Assembly (NCBI GenBank): GCA_029012285.1
Contig: JAQXLU010000091.1
Span: 1-54,242, forward strand
From: Clostridiales bacterium
GTDB taxonomy: Bacteria > Bacillota > Clostridia > Christensenellales > Aristaeellaceae
Reading direction: 5' to 3'
Length of the DNA stretch: 54,242 bases
Shown here: positions 42,570 to 50,535 of the stretch, piece after piece
How the letters are laid out: every line of letters starts with the position of its first letter
Numbering within the stretch: the first letter of the stretch is position 1
Notes under the pieces: model-generated
The model's input: the letters and a program-made list of their open reading frames with translations, nothing else
What the model was told of the DNA's origin: nothing
Databases searched by the model: none
Position numbers and translations under genes: made by a program

Positions 42570-44543
42570 TTACTCAGCGGACTGCTCGGCCTCTGCAGCA
42601 GCCTCTTCGGCGGCAACAGCTTCCACATCCACAGCGACGGGTTCGAGTTCTTCCACCTCTTCGAAGTTGAACTCATCCTCTACCGCCTGACGGATGGACA
42701 GGGAGATGCGCTTCTTCTCGGTATCCACGGACAGCACCTTCACGCGGACAATCTGGCCGACCTGGACAGCGTCCTCGACCTTGTTCACGCGGGTGGGCGC
42801 GCACTGGGAGATGTGCACCAGGCCATCCAGGCCGGGCTGCAGCTCAACAAAGGCACCGAAGTCGGTGATACGCACGACCTTGCCCTCGACAATCGCGCCT
42901 TCGGGGTACATTTCAGCCGCATTGTCCCAGGGACGGGGCATCAGCTGCTTGTAGCCCAGCTGGATGCGCTTGCGCTCGCGGTCCAGGGACAGGATTTTGA
43001 CGTCAACCTCCTGGTTGGGCTTGACGACCTCGTTGGGATGGGAGATGCGGCCCCAGGACAGATCGGTGATGTGGATCAGGCCATCCACGCCGCCCACGTC
43101 GACAAACGCGCCAAAGGCGGACAGGCGGCGCACGATGCCGTGGATGATGATGCCCTCTTCCAGGCGGCTCCAGGCCTCTTCCTCGCGGGCAGCGGTCTCC
43201 TCAGCGATGACCTGCTTGCGGGAAGCCACGATGCGCTTCTTCTGCTTGTCGACCTCGATGATCTTCAGCTTCATTTCCTTGCCGACGAAGTCAGCAATCT
43301 TCTCCACGTAGTGCTGGGCCAGCTGGGAAGCGGGCACGAAGGCGCGCACGCCCTCCACGTCGCAGATCAGGCCGCCCTTGACGGCTTCCTTGCCGGTGCC
43401 AACCACGTATTCGCCGTTCTCGAACTTGACCAGCAGGGCCTCCCAGGCCTTGCGGTTGACGATGTTGCGCTGGGACAGAACCACGTTGCCCTCGCCGTCG
43501 TTGACCTTGACGATCTCAGCCTCGATCTCGTCGTCGAGCTTGACATCCTCCTGGGTCAGATCGGTGCGCTTGATGATGCCGTCAGCCTTGTAGCCGATGT
43601 TGACGCAGACTTCATCATCAGTGATCTGCACAACCTTACCGGTGACGGTCTGGCCAGCGCGGATGCGGGTCAGGCTCGCCACGACGGCGTCCATGGTAAA
43701 CTCGGTGTTCTGCATGTCGGTCATTTGGGTTACAACCTCCTTAAGTGAACCGTCGGGCGTGGACGCCCCAGCGGTTATTCCTATGAATTCGGAATGTATA
43801 TTTGCAAAGGCAGGCGGAATCTCCGCCGCGCTCTCTACCAGGATTGTCCGCGGGCACAGCGCCTTGCAGGCCGCGTACAGCTTTTGCGTGTTGGCGCTTT
43901 CCCTGCCGCCCACCACGATCATCGCATCAACCCGTGCGGCCAGCTCGCGCGCCTCCCGCTGGCGGGTCGCGGTGGCCTTGCAGATGGTGTTGTGCACCTG
44001 CAATTCCCCCACTCGGGTTTGCAGCACCCCGATGATGGCTTCCCATTTATCGGGGGGGAAGGTCGTCTGCGCGGCGGCCAGTGCCCGAGGCAGCTTCGGA
44101 AGCAGCGCAGCCTCCTCCCGGGTGGCAACGACGTACACATCGCCCCCGGCCCAGCCGCAGGTGCCCTTGACCTCCGGATGCTCCTTCTCGCCCACCATGA
44201 TGACGGGCGTGCCATCCGCCGTGCCGTCGGCGACAATGCGGTGCAGCCGCTCCACGAAGGGGCAGGTCAGATCCAGCACGGTGCATCCGCAATCGGTCAG
44301 CTGCTTGAGCACATCGGGCGATACGCCATGGCTGCGGATGAGCACCTGACGGCCTGCTGCCTCCGCCGGGGAGGCAATCGCCGGCACGCCGTGCGCCCGA
44401 AGCATCTCCACCACCGTCGGGTTATGGATCAGCGCGCCCAGGGTGCAGGATGGCACATCCGACCCAGCAACCTCCATGGCTGCCTCCACGGCACGGCGAA
44501 CGCCCATGCAGAAACCCGCGTGTGCTGCGACCTCAAGTGGCAT
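42570..44543 (-). CDS. ispH-rpsA: Fused HMBPP reductase IspH / ribosomal protein S1
   Basis: 657 residues. Residues 1-285 are IspH, the last MEP-pathway enzyme, with its three cluster cysteines in AGFCMGV, GTCGWAG-type and NTICKATATRQ segments and HNPTVV/RSHGV histidines. From about 300 four S1 RNA-binding repeats follow (GQTVTGKVVQI, VGTGKEAVKGGLICDVEGV, IIIHGIVRRLSAFGAFVDVG, GAIVEGKVVRITDFGAFVEL), ending in an acidic Glu/Ala tail. This fusion is known in Clostridia. AAAGGA precedes ATG 44543. Confidence 0.97.
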   Translation of the reverse strand: MPLEVAAHAGFCMGVRRAVEAAMEVAGSDVPSCTLGALIHNPTVVEMLRAHGVPAIASPAEAAGRQVLIRSHGVSPDVLKQLTDCGCTVLDLTCPFVERLHRIVADGTADGTPVIMVGEKEHPEVKGTCGWAGGDVYVVATREEAALLPKLPRALAAAQTTFPPDKWEAIIGVLQTRVGELQVHNTICKATATRQREARELAARVDAMIVVGGRESANTQKLYAACKALCPRTILVESAAEIPPAFANIHSEFIGITAGASTPDGSLKEVVTQMTDMQNTEFTMDAVVASLTRIRAGQTVTGKVVQITDDEVCVNIGYKADGIIKRTDLTQEDVKLDDEIEAEIVKVNDGEGNVVLSQRNIVNRKAWEALLVKFENGEYVVGTGKEAVKGGLICDVEGVRAFVPASQLAQHYVEKIADFVGKEMKLKIIEVDKQKKRIVASRKQVIAEETAAREEEAWSRLEEGIIIHGIVRRLSAFGAFVDVGGVDGLIHITDLSWGRISHPNEVVKPNQEVDVKILSLDRERKRIQLGYKQLMPRPWDNAAEMYPEGAIVEGKVVRITDFGAFVELQPGLDGLVHISQCAPTRVNKVEDAVQVGQIVRVKVLSVDTEKKRISLSIRQAVEDEFNFEEVEELEPVAVDVEAVAAEEAAAEAEQSAE

Positions 44544-44685
44544 GAACAGCTTCCTTTCGCAAACTTGCTGTTTAGCATGAATTCAACGCGAATCGCAAAA
44601 TTCCTGCTTGTTTGCAGATATTTTTTCAAAAAATTTTTGCAAGCACAAAAAGCCCCCGCTTTAGCGCTTTTCATCCCGGGGAGGT

Positions 44686-45339
44686 TCAATCCTCCGGGCG
44701 CTGCGCGTCCAGGGCGGCGTAGGTTTGCGTGATGCGGCCCAGCAGCAGCTTGCAGCTATCGGTGTTCACGCCCATCTCCTGCAAATCGTCCATCATGATG
44801 GGCTTGCCTACATACACATGCAAGCGGCGGAACAGCCGCAGCCTGCCCGCGATGTATACCGGCACCAGCGGCACCTTGGCGCGCAGGGCGATCATCGCCA
44901 CACCCGATTCCAGCTCCGTCATCAGGCCGTTATGGTAGCGAGTTCCCTCCGGGAAGATGCCCAGAACGTGCCCCTCGCGCACCACGCGCATGCAGGCGCG
45001 CATAGCCTCCATGTCGGTGTTGTGGCGGTCCACCGGGATGGCCCGCAAATGATTCGCAAACCAGGCGAAGGGCTTGCACTTCCACAATTCCTTCTTTCCG
45101 ACAAAACGAATCTGCTCCTTGGGCGCGGCCACGGCCATGATAACGGGGTCAAGCATGGTGGTGTGGTTGCCCATCAGGATGAAGGGCGCATCCAGGCTGC
45201 TAATGTGCTCAAGCCCGTGGTACTTCACCGGCAGGAACGTCCGGAACAGCCCGCTGACCAGCGGCAGGCCAAGGGTATAGATGATGGCCTTCTTCTCCTT
45301 GGGCTGGGACAGCTGCGTCTGCTTATTCTCTTCACGCAT
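44686..45339 (-). CDS. plsC: 1-acyl-sn-glycerol-3-phosphate acyltransferase
   Basis: 217 residues. NHTTMLDP (NHX4D catalytic motif, about residue 58) and FPEGTR (about 129-134) identify a PlsC acyltransferase that makes phosphatidic acid at the inner membrane face. It overlaps the end of cmk by 8 bp. The order cmk-plsC-ispH/rpsA is common in Clostridia. Confidence 0.95.
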   Translation of the reverse strand: MREENKQTQLSQPKEKKAIIYTLGLPLVSGLFRTFLPVKYHGLEHISSLDAPFILMGNHTTMLDPVIMAVAAPKEQIRFVGKKELWKCKPFAWFANHLRAIPVDRHNTDMEAMRACMRVVREGHVLGIFPEGTRYHNGLMTELESGVAMIALRAKVPLVPVYIAGRLRLFRRLHVYVGKPIMMDDLQEMGVNTDSCKLLLGRITQTYAALDAQRPED

Positions 45340-46003
45340 GGTTTTTTTCCTCCACGATGGCGAGGATGTGATCGACCACCTGCTCGAAGGTCATATCGGT
45401 GGAATCCACGATCACCGCGTCCTCCGTGGGGCGCAGGGGGTCGACCTCTCGGTTCATGTCCTGCGCATCGCGGGCGCGCAGATCCCGCAGCACGTCCTCA
45501 TAGGGGGTGGGATCGCCCTTTTGCTGCATTTCCAGATAACGGCGGCGGGCCCGTTCCTCCGCTGAGGCAGTCAGGAAGAGCTTCACCGTGGCATGGGGCA
45601 GCACGCGGACGCAGATGTCGCGGCCGTCCACCAGCATGGGGGTGCTGCTTGCCAGCTTTTGCTGGATGGCCACCATCTCCCGGCGGACACCCGCATAGCG
45701 CGCCACAGTGGACGCGGCCATCGAGACCTCCGGCGTACGGATGAAGTCCGTCACGTCCTCCCCGTTGACGATGGTGCGCTGCCCGTTCTCCCCCTGGGCG
45801 ACAGACACGTCGATGGATTGCGTATGGGCGGTGACGGCGGCTTCATCCGCCAGGTCAACGCCTGCGCGCAGGGCTGAAAGACCCACCGCGCGGTACATGG
45901 CGCCGGTATCCAGATGCAGGATGCCCAGGCGGTTTGCCACCGCGTGGGCGATGGAGGACTTGCCCGCGCCGACGGGGCCATCCATGGCAATATTCAGAAC
46001 CAT
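45332..46003 (-). CDS. cmk: Cytidylate kinase
   Basis: 223 residues. P-loop GPVGAGKSS, LDTGAMYRAV, DGRDICVRVLPHATVKLFLTAS and RDAQDMNREVDPLRP are diagnostic. It phosphorylates (d)CMP. GGAG is 8 bp before ATG 46003. Follows a HutP-family gene. Confidence 0.97.
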   Translation of the reverse strand: MVLNIAMDGPVGAGKSSIAHAVANRLGILHLDTGAMYRAVGLSALRAGVDLADEAAVTAHTQSIDVSVAQGENGQRTIVNGEDVTDFIRTPEVSMAASTVARYAGVRREMVAIQQKLASSTPMLVDGRDICVRVLPHATVKLFLTASAEERARRRYLEMQQKGDPTPYEDVLRDLRARDAQDMNREVDPLRPTEDAVIVDSTDMTFEQVVDHILAIVEEKNHA

Positions 46004-46035
46004 TGCGATTTCTCCTCTGTAGAATGATAGAACAA

Positions 46036-46455
46036 TTATACGGCACGGTGCCCCATGCCCACGCACACCTCGTTGAGGTGCACCAGCCCGACGGTGAAGA
46101 ACACCGCCACGGCCACATGCCCGTTGGTACGGGCCACGCCGATCTTTCCGCCCACGTTCAAGCCCATGGCCTTGTCGGTCACCTGGATCACCGCGTCATG
46201 GGCGGCGCCTGCCACAGCGCCTTCCTCGTGGGCCTTCTCACCGATCAGGCCCTCCCGTTTGGCGATCACCACCGCGCGCTCGATGATCTTCATCACCGAG
46301 GACACATAGTCCCCGCCGAAATCCGACGCGGCGGATACAATGCCCTGCGCCGCCAGGTGCTGCTTGAGCGCAGCTTCCTCCTCGCGGCTGGAGGTCATCG
46401 CTAGGTTGATGGCCGCACGGGCCACATCCCGGCTGTCGGGCGTTTTTTCTGTCAT
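46036..46455 (-). CDS. HutP-family RNA-binding regulator
   Basis: 139 residues. VARAAINLAMTSSREEEAALKQHL, a central AHEEGAVAGAAHDAVIQVTDKAMGLNVGGKIGVAR and C-terminal VAVAVFFTVGLVHLNEVCVGMGHR match HutP. HutP is a histidine- and metal-dependent antiterminator in Bacillus. No hut genes are nearby, so the target here is unknown. Start ATG 46455 with GGAGGG upstream. Confidence 0.88.
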   Translation of the reverse strand: MTEKTPDSRDVARAAINLAMTSSREEEAALKQHLAAQGIVSAASDFGGDYVSSVMKIIERAVVIAKREGLIGEKAHEEGAVAGAAHDAVIQVTDKAMGLNVGGKIGVARTNGHVAVAVFFTVGLVHLNEVCVGMGHRAV

Positions 46456-46491
46456 GGGGTGCGCTCCCTCCTCAAAGGCCTTGTGGACATC

Positions 46492-46520
46492 ATTATACAT
46501 GATTGGAGCCAGGGTTTCAA
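46492..46520 (-). promoter_or_regulatory. Promoter of hutP-cmk-plsC
   Basis: Minus strand TTGAAA (46520-46515), 17 bp, TATAAT (46497-46492). Confidence 0.85.
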
Positions 46521-46539
46521 GCAGTTTTTGCAAAAGCGC

Positions 46540-47049
46540 TTAGGGCATCAAAAGGCCGCACAGCGCCGCCCCGGCCAGGTAGGCCGTCAGGGACACAGCC
46601 AGCGCATGGGGCAGCTTCTTCACGCCCGCCGCACCCAGGTACACGGTCATGGTGTAGAAGATGGTCTCGCTGGAGCCCATGAGCACCGAGGCGATCCGCC
46701 CGGCCCGGCTGTCCGCGCCGCAGCTGGCAAAGATGCCCTCCAGCGCTGCCAGGCTGCCCGAGCCGGTCAGAGGGCGCAGCAGCAGCATGGGCGCAACCTC
46801 CGGGGGAAGGCGCAGCAGCCGGGTGAGGGGCGAAACCAGCTGCGTCAGCAGATACGATAGCCCGGAGGCATTCACCGCGGCAAGCATCAGCAGCATACCG
46901 CACAGCGCAGGCAGCAGCGATGCCGCGCTGCGCAAGCCCTTCTCCGCACCCCGTAAAAACGCGCCGTACACATCACACCCCGCCATCAGCCCCCGCAGCA
47001 CGATCAACCCCACCAGGCCCACGATCGCCGCGCCTGACCATCCGTTCAC
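46540..47049 (-). CDS. spmB: Spore maturation protein B
   Basis: 169 residues, nucleoside-recognition (Gate) membrane fold: AAIVGLVGLIVLRGLMAGCDVYGAF, LRPLTGSGSLAALEGIF, SSETIFYTMTVYLGAAGV. The GTG 47049 start follows GGGGAGGG at 7 bp; an ATG 45 bp earlier would add a Cys-rich stretch inside spmA and lacks a ribosome site. Even so the gene overlaps spmA by 77 bp. Needed for spore core dehydration with SpmA. Confidence 0.92.
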   Translation of the reverse strand: MNGWSGAAIVGLVGLIVLRGLMAGCDVYGAFLRGAEKGLRSAASLLPALCGMLLMLAAVNASGLSYLLTQLVSPLTRLLRLPPEVAPMLLLRPLTGSGSLAALEGIFASCGADSRAGRIASVLMGSSETIFYTMTVYLGAAGVKKLPHALAVSLTAYLAGAALCGLLMP

Positions 47050-47614
47050 GCACTTTCCCTCCCCTTTGCAGGATGCACAAAAGCATAGCCCCAAGCGCCG
47101 TCGATATCCCGCTGACCAGCAACGTCATTGCCCACACATCCGCCGGGTCAGATGCGCCTGCGGACTGACGCAGCGTGATGACCGTGGTGGGGATCAGCTG
47201 CAAACTTGTGTTGTCCAGAACCAAGAGCATCCCCAGCGCCCGCATGCCAGATTCGCCCAGCGCGGCGAGCCGTTTCGCCGCCATGATGCCCGCCGGGGTG
47301 GCCGCATTGCCCAGGCCCAGCAGATTGGCGGAGAGATTCACGGACATCGCGTCCCAGGCCGCCTCGTCCGTCATGCCCGGGAACAGCGGCGTCAGCAAGC
47401 GGCGGAAGAGTCGCCCCAGCCGCGCCACATCCCCCGTGTCGCACAGGATCTCCATCAGCCCGCTCCAAAGCATCATGCTGGCCAAAAGGGTCAGGGCCAG
47501 TCTGACCGCCTGCTCCCCGCTTGACAGCATGGCGCTGGCCGTCGGTGGCGATTGCTTCGTAACCAGCGCTACCCCGGCAGACATGAGCATCATGAGCGTC
47601 CAAATCCGCCCCAT
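46973..47614 (-). CDS. spmA: Spore maturation protein A
   Basis: 213 residues. MGRIWTLMMLMSAGVALVTKQ, SANLLGLGNAATPAG and LLVLDNTSLQLIPTTVITLRQSAGA are SpmA hallmarks. The last 25 residues (RRGDRGPGGVDRAAG...) run in another frame through the start of spmB and are not typical of the family, as if the original stop was lost. GGGAGG precedes ATG 47614. Confidence 0.94.
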   Translation of the reverse strand: MGRIWTLMMLMSAGVALVTKQSPPTASAMLSSGEQAVRLALTLLASMMLWSGLMEILCDTGDVARLGRLFRRLLTPLFPGMTDEAAWDAMSVNLSANLLGLGNAATPAGIMAAKRLAALGESGMRALGMLLVLDNTSLQLIPTTVITLRQSAGASDPADVWAMTLLVSGISTALGAMLLCILQRGGKVRERMVRRGDRGPGGVDRAAGADGGV

Positions 47615-47755
47615 ATGCAGCCCTCCCTTTGGTTTCGGACAGACTTGTAGAATTATTATACACTGATATATATATTTTTATATATAACGTGATTTAATAA
47701 GCTTCGTTAACAGTAGATTCACAGCAAATTTATATATCAAAATATAGATTTTTCC

Positions 47756-47784
47756 TTGACAAACAAACATGAAACGCGTAAAAT
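47756..47784 (+). promoter_or_regulatory. Promoter of the AbrB-type regulator
   Basis: TTGACA (47756-47761), 17 bp, TAAAAT (47779-47784). The 100 bp upstream are very A/T-rich with alternating TA runs, a likely DNA-bending or AbrB-type binding region. Confidence 0.85.
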
Positions 47785-47791
47785 TATACTG

Positions 47792-47814
47792 GCATTGGTT
47801 GGTTGTGCCAATGC
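47792..47814 (+). other. Leader hairpin GCATTGG/CCAATGC
   Basis: Seven-bp perfect arms (47792-47798 with 47808-47814) at the expected 5' end of the regulator mRNA; may stabilise it or act as an operator. Confidence 0.5.
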
Positions 47815-47856
47815 AGCACTAAAGCTGTATCCGAAACGAATGATCAGGAGGCAAAT

Positions 47857-48114
47857 ATGGCAATGAAATCTACCGGCGTTGTGCGTCAACTCGATACACT
47901 CGGCCGCATCGTGCTGCCCATCGAACTGCGCAGAACCATGGATATCGGCTTCAAGGACATGGTGGAAATCTTTGTGGAGGACGACCGGATCATCCTCAAA
48001 AAGTATCATCCCGCCTGCATTTTCTGCGGCGATGCCCGCGATGTGGTACCCTACAAGGGCAAGCTCATCTGCAAGGCCTGCATGGCTGAGCTGACCGCCC
48101 AGAGCCAGGAATAA
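47857..48114 (+). CDS. AbrB/SpoVT-type transition-state regulator with C-terminal zinc-finger-like segment
   Basis: 85 residues. The swapped-hairpin DNA-binding domain is clear (GVVRQLDTLGRIVLPIELRRTMDIGFKDMVEIFVEDDRIILKKY). It is followed by CIFCGDARDVVPYKGKLICKACM, a CxxC...CxxC zinc-ribbon-like tail found in some clostridial AbrB proteins. Starts ATG 47857 with AGGAGG. It probably controls growth-phase genes. Confidence 0.93.
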   Translation: MAMKSTGVVRQLDTLGRIVLPIELRRTMDIGFKDMVEIFVEDDRIILKKYHPACIFCGDARDVVPYKGKLICKACMAELTAQSQE

Positions 48115-48140
48115 GCGTATGTATCATTTCCTGTGCGTAT

Positions 48141-48168
48141 AGCGGACGTTGTTTTCGTCCGCTTTTTT
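48141..48168 (+). terminator. Regulator gene terminator
   Basis: AGCGGACG/CGTCCGCT (48141-48148 with 48156-48163) and a run of T. Confidence 0.92.
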
Positions 48169-48206
48169 CTATGCGGAGAAAACATGAAACATGAATCGCT
48201 TTGCGA

Positions 48207-48235
48207 TTGCATCCGCCCCCGCATTGGGGTATAAT
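48207..48235 (+). promoter_or_regulatory. Promoter of thioesterase-tmcAL
   Basis: TTGCAT (48207-48212), 17 bp, TATAAT (48230-48235). Confidence 0.88.
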
Positions 48236-48272
48236 AAGGGCCATGACATGGTACAGAAAGGAAGGTTTGCTT

Positions 48273-49004
48273 ATGCGCAATACCTATACGCAGGAATTCC
48301 ACATCGCTTCCTATCAGACGGACGTGAAGGCCCGCATCAGGCCCAGCGCCATCCTTGAAATGATGCAGGAGATCGCCGGGGCACACGCAGACGCCCTGGA
48401 TGTGGGCCGTCGCAAGCTCGCACCGAAAAACCTCGCCTGGGTGCTGACCCGCGTGGAGGTGCACATGGAGCGCTACCCGATGTTCGGTGAGCGCATCTCG
48501 GTGGAGACATTCCCCATGCCTAACAGGCGGGTGTTCTTTCCCCGCTACTATATCTTCCGGGACAGCGAGGGACGTCAGCTGGGCTGCGCGGGCAGCCTCT
48601 GGGTGGTTCTGGACGTGACCACCCGCAAGATGGCGAACGCCTCCGAAATCGCCCTCCTCCTGCCCGACAACAGCGCCCTGACCGCCCCCATGGGCATGCC
48701 CGCCATCGTGGAGGACATCGGCGGCGAGCACCGGGAGGCCCTGCGCACCCCCGTCTACACCGATCTGGACATGAACGGGCACGTCAACAACACCCGCTAC
48801 CTGGACTGGTGCTGCAACGAGCTGGGCGTGGATACGATGTGCAACAGCACGCTTTGCCAGTTTGCGGTCAACTTCAACCAGGAGATTCTCCCCGGGCAGG
48901 AGGTGCGCACCGTGCTGCACCGGGAGGGAAACCGCTTCTCCTTCTCCGGGTTTGAGGGGGAGAAGCGGCATTTCGACATCGGCGGTGTGCTCAGCGAGGA
49001 ATAA
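48273..49004 (+). CDS. Acyl-ACP thioesterase (FatA/FatB-like)
   Basis: 243 residues, two hot-dog domains. The first begins YTQEFHIASYQTDVKARIRPSAILEMMQEIAGAHADAL; the second has TPVYTDLDMNGHVNNTRYLDWC with the catalytic Asp/Asn/His set. It releases fatty acids from ACP in the cytosol. AAAGGAAGG stands 7 bp before ATG 48273; ATG 48243 has no ribosome site. tmcAL follows after 16 bp. Confidence 0.94.
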   Translation: MRNTYTQEFHIASYQTDVKARIRPSAILEMMQEIAGAHADALDVGRRKLAPKNLAWVLTRVEVHMERYPMFGERISVETFPMPNRRVFFPRYYIFRDSEGRQLGCAGSLWVVLDVTTRKMANASEIALLLPDNSALTAPMGMPAIVEDIGGEHREALRTPVYTDLDMNGHVNNTRYLDWCCNELGVDTMCNSTLCQFAVNFNQEILPGQEVRTVLHREGNRFSFSGFEGEKRHFDIGGVLSEE

Positions 49005-49020
49005 AAAGGAGGCCGTCGCC

Positions 49021-50202
49021 ATGCGTGTGGTGGGCGTGATTGCCGAGTACAACCCCTTCCATTTGGGCCATGCCCACCACCTGGCGCAGGCCCGATGCCT
49101 TTCCGGGGCGGACGCAGTGGTGGCCATCATGTCCTCCGTGTTCACCCAGCGGGGCGACGCGGCGCTCTTATCCCCCATCGACCGGGCCCGGATGGCGCTT
49201 TCCGCTGGGGCGGACGCGGTTTTTGCCCTGCCTGCCGCCTGGGCGGTGCGGGACGCGGAGCACTTCGCGCTGGGGGGCGTGGCCATCGCGGCGGGATTGG
49301 GCTGCGACGCGCTGTCCTTCGGGACGGAGGTGCACGAGCTGCCCCGCATGCAGCAAGCCGCGCAGCTGCTGGAAGCGCCGGATGCTGCGTTTTCCACTGC
49401 CGTGCAAACGCGGATGCAATCCGGGCTGCCCTACCCCAGCGCCATATCTGCCGCGCTGGAAGCAGCCCTGCCCGGCGCAGGCGTGCTGCTGGAAAGCCCC
49501 AACAGCACCCTGGGCATCTGCTACCTGCGCGCCATGCTGCATTTGGGAACGTCCATGGCCGTCGTGCCAGTGCAGCGCATCGGCGGCTACCACGACACCC
49601 GGCTGCAAGGGGGACTTCCCTCTGCCACCGCTCTGCGGGGGGCCATCCTGCGGGGCAACTGGCCCACGGTGCGCGCCGCGATGCCACAGGAGGCCTATCG
49701 GGTGCTGCGCGCTGCTGCGGCGCAGGGGCGCATCCACCAGCCCGATGCCCTTGACACAGCGCTGCTCTACCGGCTGCGCACCATGTCAGCGGCGGATTAC
49801 GCCGCGCTACCGGATGTGTCCGAGGGCATCGAGCACCGCCTGGCCGCTGCCGCCGGGGTCGCCCATTCCCGTGAGGCGCTGCTGCAATGCGCCAAGACGC
49901 GGCGGTATCCCTACGCGCGGCTGTCGCGCCTGGCAACCCATGCGCTGCTGGGTCTGACGGACGCCTTCCTCCGGGCGGAGGAGCTGCCTCGGGCTGCGTG
50001 GCTGCTGGGCTTTCGCCGGGACAATCGGGCGCTGCTGACGCACCTCAAGGAGCACGCCACGCTGCCCATCCTCGGGAAGGCGGCAGACGCTGACCGCAGC
50101 GCCCCCTGGTTTACCGCAGAAGCGCGCGCCTACGACCTGTGGGCGCTGGGCGCGGGGTTGCCCGCCGGATTGGCCCTGACGCAGGGCGTGACCGTGGTCT
50201 GA
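49021..50202 (+). CDS. tmcAL: tRNA(Met) cytidine acetate ligase
   Basis: 393 residues. GVIAEYNPFHLGHAHHLAQAR (HIGH-like nucleotidyl-transfer motif), VFTQRGDAALL, LESPNSTLGICYLRAM and TRRYPYARLSRLATHALLG are the family marks. It uses ATP and acetate to form ac4C at the tRNA-Met wobble base. AAGGAGG is 8 bp before ATG 49021. G+C is very high (hand-counted about 77% in 49201-49260), sharply unlike the cas genes that follow. Confidence 0.94.
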   Translation: MRVVGVIAEYNPFHLGHAHHLAQARCLSGADAVVAIMSSVFTQRGDAALLSPIDRARMALSAGADAVFALPAAWAVRDAEHFALGGVAIAAGLGCDALSFGTEVHELPRMQQAAQLLEAPDAAFSTAVQTRMQSGLPYPSAISAALEAALPGAGVLLESPNSTLGICYLRAMLHLGTSMAVVPVQRIGGYHDTRLQGGLPSATALRGAILRGNWPTVRAAMPQEAYRVLRAAAAQGRIHQPDALDTALLYRLRTMSAADYAALPDVSEGIEHRLAAAAGVAHSREALLQCAKTRRYPYARLSRLATHALLGLTDAFLRAEELPRAAWLLGFRRDNRALLTHLKEHATLPILGKAADADRSAPWFTAEARAYDLWALGAGLPAGLALTQGVTVV

Positions 50203-50367
50203 ACGCCAAAAGGAGCTGCCGTAGGGGGCATTTCGGTAAGACAGGTTTGCTCATAGCATTGTCTGTCATATTTGGATTGCTTATTGTACACGATCTTATA
50301 TTGTGTGTGATTATTGTGTAACCAGTTAATCCCATCACACAAGCCAGTATACTGGATATACACACGA
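50203..50367. other. Intergenic A/T-rich stretch after tmcAL
   Basis: No gene with a ribosome site. An open frame ending at 50321 encodes a hydrophobic string (GLLIALSVIFGLLIVHDLIL) but lacks a credible start. A perfect palindrome CCAGTATACTGG lies at 50344-50355; its role is unknown. Confidence 0.45.
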
Positions 50368-50461
50368 AGGCTGGGATGCATTGCGCATCTCAGCCTCCTT
50401 CTTTGGGGAAATATATCTTATAACATTTCAATCCACGCATCGAACACGGTGATTGATGCGA
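50365..50461 (-). ncRNA. Candidate Cas-regulating RNA (CreR-like) upstream of cas3
   Basis: Predicted transcript from about 50461 (7 bp after the -10 at 50473-50468). It begins with an orphan I-C-like repeat and continues with a spacer-like stretch from 50424, starting GTTATAAGATATATTT, into the hairpin at 50396-50368. The stretch matches a TTC-flanked site (50505-50520) before the cas3 promoter at 14 of 16 bases. After processing by Cas5c it could load Cascade and repress cas3-cas5c-cas8c by blocking the promoter. Partial pairing would favour binding without Cas3 cleavage. The 3' end is approximate. Sequence layout is seen; function is inferred. Confidence 0.75.
50368..50408 (+). terminator. 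Hairpin after tmcAL, possible 3' boundary of the divergent RNA
   Basis: AGGCTGGGATGC/GCATCTCAGCCT (50368-50379 with 50385-50396, one G-T pair), followed on the plus strand by CCTTCTTT. On the minus strand the same stem has one mismatch and a poor T-tract, so it could be only a weak end for the RNA starting near 50461. Confidence 0.65.
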
Positions 50462-50462
50462 C
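50425..50462 (-). CRISPR. Single orphan/degenerate type I-C repeat
   Basis: Minus strand begins GTCGCATC and ends GATGCGTGGATTGAAAT, i.e. the conserved I-C ends (GTCGC..., ...GCGTGGATTGAAAT) and stem CGCATC/GATGCG. The loop is about 13 nt, giving 38 nt against the usual 32. No second copy lies within reach, so this is not an array. The operon's true array is probably outside the window. Confidence 0.85.
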
Positions 50463-50467
50463 AACTT

Positions 50468-50496
50468 ATTATAGCAAGAATCGCACACAACTTCAA
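50468..50496 (-). promoter_or_regulatory. Promoter of the repeat-bearing RNA
   Basis: Minus strand TTGAAG (50496-50491), 17 bp, extended -10 TGCTATAAT (TATAAT 50473-50468). The predicted start is within the first bases of the repeat, with no leader. Confidence 0.82.
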
Positions 50497-50501
50497 CATA
50501 A

Positions 50502-50520
50502 TTCGTTATTATATATATTT
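50502..50520 (+). promoter_or_regulatory. Putative Cascade target (TTC PAM plus seed match) before cas3
   Basis: TTC at 50502-50504 (the I-C PAM) is followed by GTTATTATATATATTT. Compared with the spacer-like GTTATAAGATATATTT, only positions 6 and 8 differ. A full-length Cascade footprint from here reaches about 50538 and so covers part of the cas3 -35. Confidence 0.7.
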
Positions 50521-50535
50521 TAAAGTCGAATTCTG

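Noticed and set aside
40080..43748. Long plus-strand frames opposite holB, purC and ispH-rpsA
   Set aside because: Antisense shadows of well-recognised genes.
50139..50321. Hydrophobic small protein ending GLLIVHDLILCVIIV, possible toxin
   Set aside because: No start codon with a ribosome site at a sensible position, and most of the frame overlaps tmcAL. Not a CreT-like partner on present evidence: the RNA's match is upstream of cas3, not here.
50365..50462. A CRISPR array
   Set aside because: Only one repeat is present and no second copy follows at spacer distance; interpreted as a CRISPR-resembling regulatory RNA.
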